Shown here: piece by piece, positions 62,077-64,000 of the stretch
Numbering within the stretch: the stretch's first letter is position 1
Layout of the letters: each line of letters opens with the position of its first letter
Assembly: GCA_035519675.1 (NCBI GenBank)
Contig: DATIWB010000102.1
Location: 1-64,000 of the forward strand
Direction: 5' to 3'
Origin: RPRB01 sp035519675
GTDB lineage: Bacteria > Myxococcota > Myxococcia > Myxococcales > Myxococcaceae
Length of the DNA: 64,000 bases
Translations under genes and position numbers: made by a program
Notes under the pieces: generated by a model
The model's database searches: none
What the model saw: only the letters and a program-made list of their open reading frames with translations
Told to the model about the DNA's origin: nothing

Positions 62077-63390
62077 TCAGCGGACCGTCGTCGCGTCCTT
62101 GAACACCTTGCCGTCCTTCATCACGAAGACGACCTTCTCCAGCACCCGGACGTCCTTCAAGGGATCCGCGGCCACCGCGATGAGGTCCGCGTAGGCTCCG
62201 GGAGCGACGACGCCGAGCTGCCCCTTCATCCCCAGCATCTCGGCTGCCCGCGAGGTCGCGGACTGGATGGCCTGCATCGGGGTCATCCCGAACTCGACCA
62301 TCCGCGGGAACTCCTGGGCCATCGATTCCGTCCAGGAGAAGCCGCCCACGTCGCTCCCGAAGGCGATCTTCACCCCGGCCTTCACCGCCCGGCGGAACGA
62401 CGGGCCGTGCACCTCGGCGCGCTTGCGGTCGCGGCGACCCTCGGGAGTCCCCTCGGGCTCCCACGAATGGTAGTAGGCCGCGATCGTCGGGCACAGCCAG
62501 GTGCCCTGCTTCACCATCTGGGCCACGGCGGCGTCGTCCAGCTCCAGGCCGTGCTCGATGGAGTCGCAGCCGCCGTCGAGCGCGCGCTTCATCCCGATCC
62601 CCCCGTAGGCGTGGCAGGCGACCTTCTTCCCCCAGCCGTGCACCTCGTCGACGATGGCCTTCAGCTCCTCGAGGGTGAGCGCGGGTTGGGAGACCAGGTT
62701 TCCGGCTCCGTCCACCCAGGAGCGGTGGGTCATGTAGACCTTGATCCAGTCGGCTCCGTGATCGAGCTGCTCGCGGGCGGCCTTTCGCGCCTCCCACGGT
62801 CCGTCGACGATCTGCACGCCCTTGGGCACCGCCACCTCCGGGGCGTAGCCCTCGAGCATGTACCCGCCGGTGCTGGAGATGGCCCGGGTGGCGACGAAGA
62901 GCCGGGGTCCGGGGATGAGGCCCTCGTCGATGGCCCGCTTGATGCCCACGTCGCCGTAGCCCGCGCCCTCGGTGTCGACGTCCCGGAGGGTGGTGAAGCC
63001 CTGCTCCAGCGCCCGGCGCACCGCCACGGTCGCTCGCGCCGCCCGGTAGGCGATGGGCTCCTTCAGCAGCTGCGCGTCGTAGCCCCCCTCGGAGGCCTCC
63101 TCGCCGTGGAGCATGATGTGGGTGTGGGAATCGATGAGGCCGGGAAGCACCGTCGCCCCGGAGAGGTCGAGGACCTTCGCCCCGGTCGGGATGCTGCTGC
63201 CTCCGACGCTCTCGATCCGGTTTCCCCGCACGACGATGACCTGGTTCGTCCTCGGGCTTCCCGAGACGCCGTCGATCAGGACCCCGGCCCGGATGACCGT
63301 CACCGGCTGTGGGGCCGGAGCTGAATCGCCGGCCAGCGCCGCGCGACAGACCAGTGACAGAAGCAGCATCCACCCACGACGAACCGGCAT
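62077..63390 (-). CDS. exported amidohydrolase (imidazolonepropionase-like)
   Basis: A 437-residue amidohydrolase with a signal peptide (RRGWMLLLSLVCRAALA). Metal sites are DSHTHIMLHG (His89, His91), a Lys in DWIKVYM, His in ACHAYGG and EHGLEL, and Asp in FGSDVGG. The fold and the exported form resemble periplasmic Xaa-Pro or carnosine-type dipeptidases of this superfamily. The ATG at 63390 has AGGAGG upstream. The reaction is inferred only at superfamily level. Confidence 0.88.
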   Translation of the reverse strand: MPVRRGWMLLLSLVCRAALAGDSAPAPQPVTVIRAGVLIDGVSGSPRTNQVIVVRGNRIESVGGSSIPTGAKVLDLSGATVLPGLIDSHTHIMLHGEEASEGGYDAQLLKEPIAYRAARATVAVRRALEQGFTTLRDVDTEGAGYGDVGIKRAIDEGLIPGPRLFVATRAISSTGGYMLEGYAPEVAVPKGVQIVDGPWEARKAAREQLDHGADWIKVYMTHRSWVDGAGNLVSQPALTLEELKAIVDEVHGWGKKVACHAYGGIGMKRALDGGCDSIEHGLELDDAAVAQMVKQGTWLCPTIAAYYHSWEPEGTPEGRRDRKRAEVHGPSFRRAVKAGVKIAFGSDVGGFSWTESMAQEFPRMVEFGMTPMQAIQSATSRAAEMLGMKGQLGVVAPGAYADLIAVAADPLKDVRVLEKVVFVMKDGKVFKDATTVR

Positions 63391-63472
63391 GTCCCGCCCC
63401 TCCTGAGAGGGCACGGATGGTCCAGCATCCGCTGACCCGCAGCAAAGGCATTCGTGATAGTCGGCGCGAGCC

Positions 63473-64000
63473 ATGCCCAAGCCCTCGCAGCGTCGCGGCC
63501 TGCGGGCCGCCTATGCCAAGTCCCGGAGTGTCGATCCCCGCCCCATCACCGGACGGGAAAGGCCGGAGGACCTCCTGGCCCACGCCTTTGGAGCCTACGT
63601 GGGACGTCAGGAGCGAACGGCCTTCGAGCTGATGCAGCGGAGCATGGCCGAGGACTGCAGCATCTTCCTGACGCTGTCGGGAGCGATGACCCCGGCGGGG
63701 CTGCACCAGAGCTGCCTCATCCCGCTCATCGAGCGAGGGGTCATCAGCGCGCTCACCACCACCGGGGCGAACCTGTACCACGACGCCCACCGCATCATCG
63801 GGCACGCCATCCGGGAGGTGAACCCCAACGCCGGCGACCTCCAGATGCGTCTGGCGCGCATCATCCGCATCTACGACCTGGGCTTCTGGGAGGAGGCGCT
63901 GCTCGACACCGACCGGCTCTTCAGCGCGGTCATCCGCCGCCCCGAGTTCCAGCGGAAGATGACCACGCCACAGTTCCACTACCTGCTCGGCAAGGCGGTG
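63473..64000 (+). CDS. deoxyhypusine-synthase-family protein (partial, 5' part only)
   Basis: The reading frame starts at the ATG at 63473 and runs off the window after 176 codons. The N-terminal part contains LTLSGAMTPAGLHQ, LIERGVISALTTTGANLYHD and HAIREVN, matching the NAD-binding half of deoxyhypusine synthase/homospermidine synthase proteins. Eukaryotes use the enzyme to modify eIF5A; bacterial members more likely act on polyamines, though the role is often unknown. The downstream half with the catalytic lysine is not in the window. Confidence 0.8.
   Translation, partial: MPKPSQRRGLRAAYAKSRSVDPRPITGRERPEDLLAHAFGAYVGRQERTAFELMQRSMAEDCSIFLTLSGAMTPAGLHQSCLIPLIERGVISALTTTGANLYHDAHRIIGHAIREVNPNAGDLQMRLARIIRIYDLGFWEEALLDTDRLFSAVIRRPEFQRKMTTPQFHYLLGKAV

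Overview
The window is very GC-rich and its genes strongly prefer codons ending in G or C. Several traits point to Myxococcota (myxobacteria, probably Myxococcales in the broad sense): a secreted matrixin-type protease with a MYXO-CTERM-like tail, CHASE2-adenylate cyclases, an exported TldD-like protein, the accD-folC and AMIN-lptD neighbourhoods, and many lipoproteins. The assignment is inference from gene content. No insertion sequence, prophage, CRISPR array or rRNA was seen, and no stretch of more than about 200 bases lacks a gene or a describable site.

Layout. 1-10.7 kb: tRNA-Gln, gltX, a secreted protease with a HAD phosphatase, an exported TldD-like protein, two coupled genes (gluzincin lipoprotein and a phosphomutase-like metalloenzyme), rpmB, an FAD oxidoreductase, purN and purM. 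10.8-14.6 kb: a CHASE2 cyclase, a CRP/FNR-type cyclic-nucleotide-binding regulator and a metallo-beta-lactamase-fold cyclic-nucleotide phosphodiesterase, which look like a self-contained synthesis, sensing and removal module for a cyclic nucleotide. 14.6-22.7 kb: accD, folC, a lipase, an AMIN-stalk-AMIN periplasmic protein and lptD (lipid and envelope biogenesis). 22.7-25.5 kb: an XRE regulator, then a TetR, crotonase and BKACE catabolic operon. 25.6-31.6 kb: exported and periplasmic singletons, a VOC protein and a D-2-hydroxyacid dehydrogenase. 31.7-33.3 kb: five small membrane-associated proteins in one operon. 33.4-39.1 kb: a second, catalytically divergent CHASE2 cyclase, two lipoproteins, a thioredoxin-like ferredoxin and an orphan PTS EIIC. 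39.2-42.3 kb: a feoAB iron-uptake operon with a Fur-like box, followed by a cysteine-rich winged-helix protein and a small cysteine protein behind a strong palindrome. 42.3-64 kb: an LLM flavoprotein and complex I genes (nuoCDGHI and, 10 kb away on the same strand, nuoAB) separated by a thioesterase, a bicovalent flavin oxidase, a complete peptide ABC transporter and a CpcT-like lipoprotein; then a PHP phosphoesterase, an Rrf2 regulator, an amidohydrolase and the start of a deoxyhypusine-synthase-family gene.

How the genes may work together. Three regions carry regulatory logic readable from the DNA: the cyclic-nucleotide module; the iron island, where a Fur-like palindrome fills the feoA promoter spacer and a second palindrome precedes the cysteine-rich regulator; and the Rrf2 promoter, with near-consensus -35 and -10 boxes and a palindrome at the expected transcription start. 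The best candidates for something undescribed are the cysteine-rich pair downstream of feoAB, the five-gene membrane cluster, and the CHASE2 cyclase whose substrate-selecting and transition-state residues are changed.
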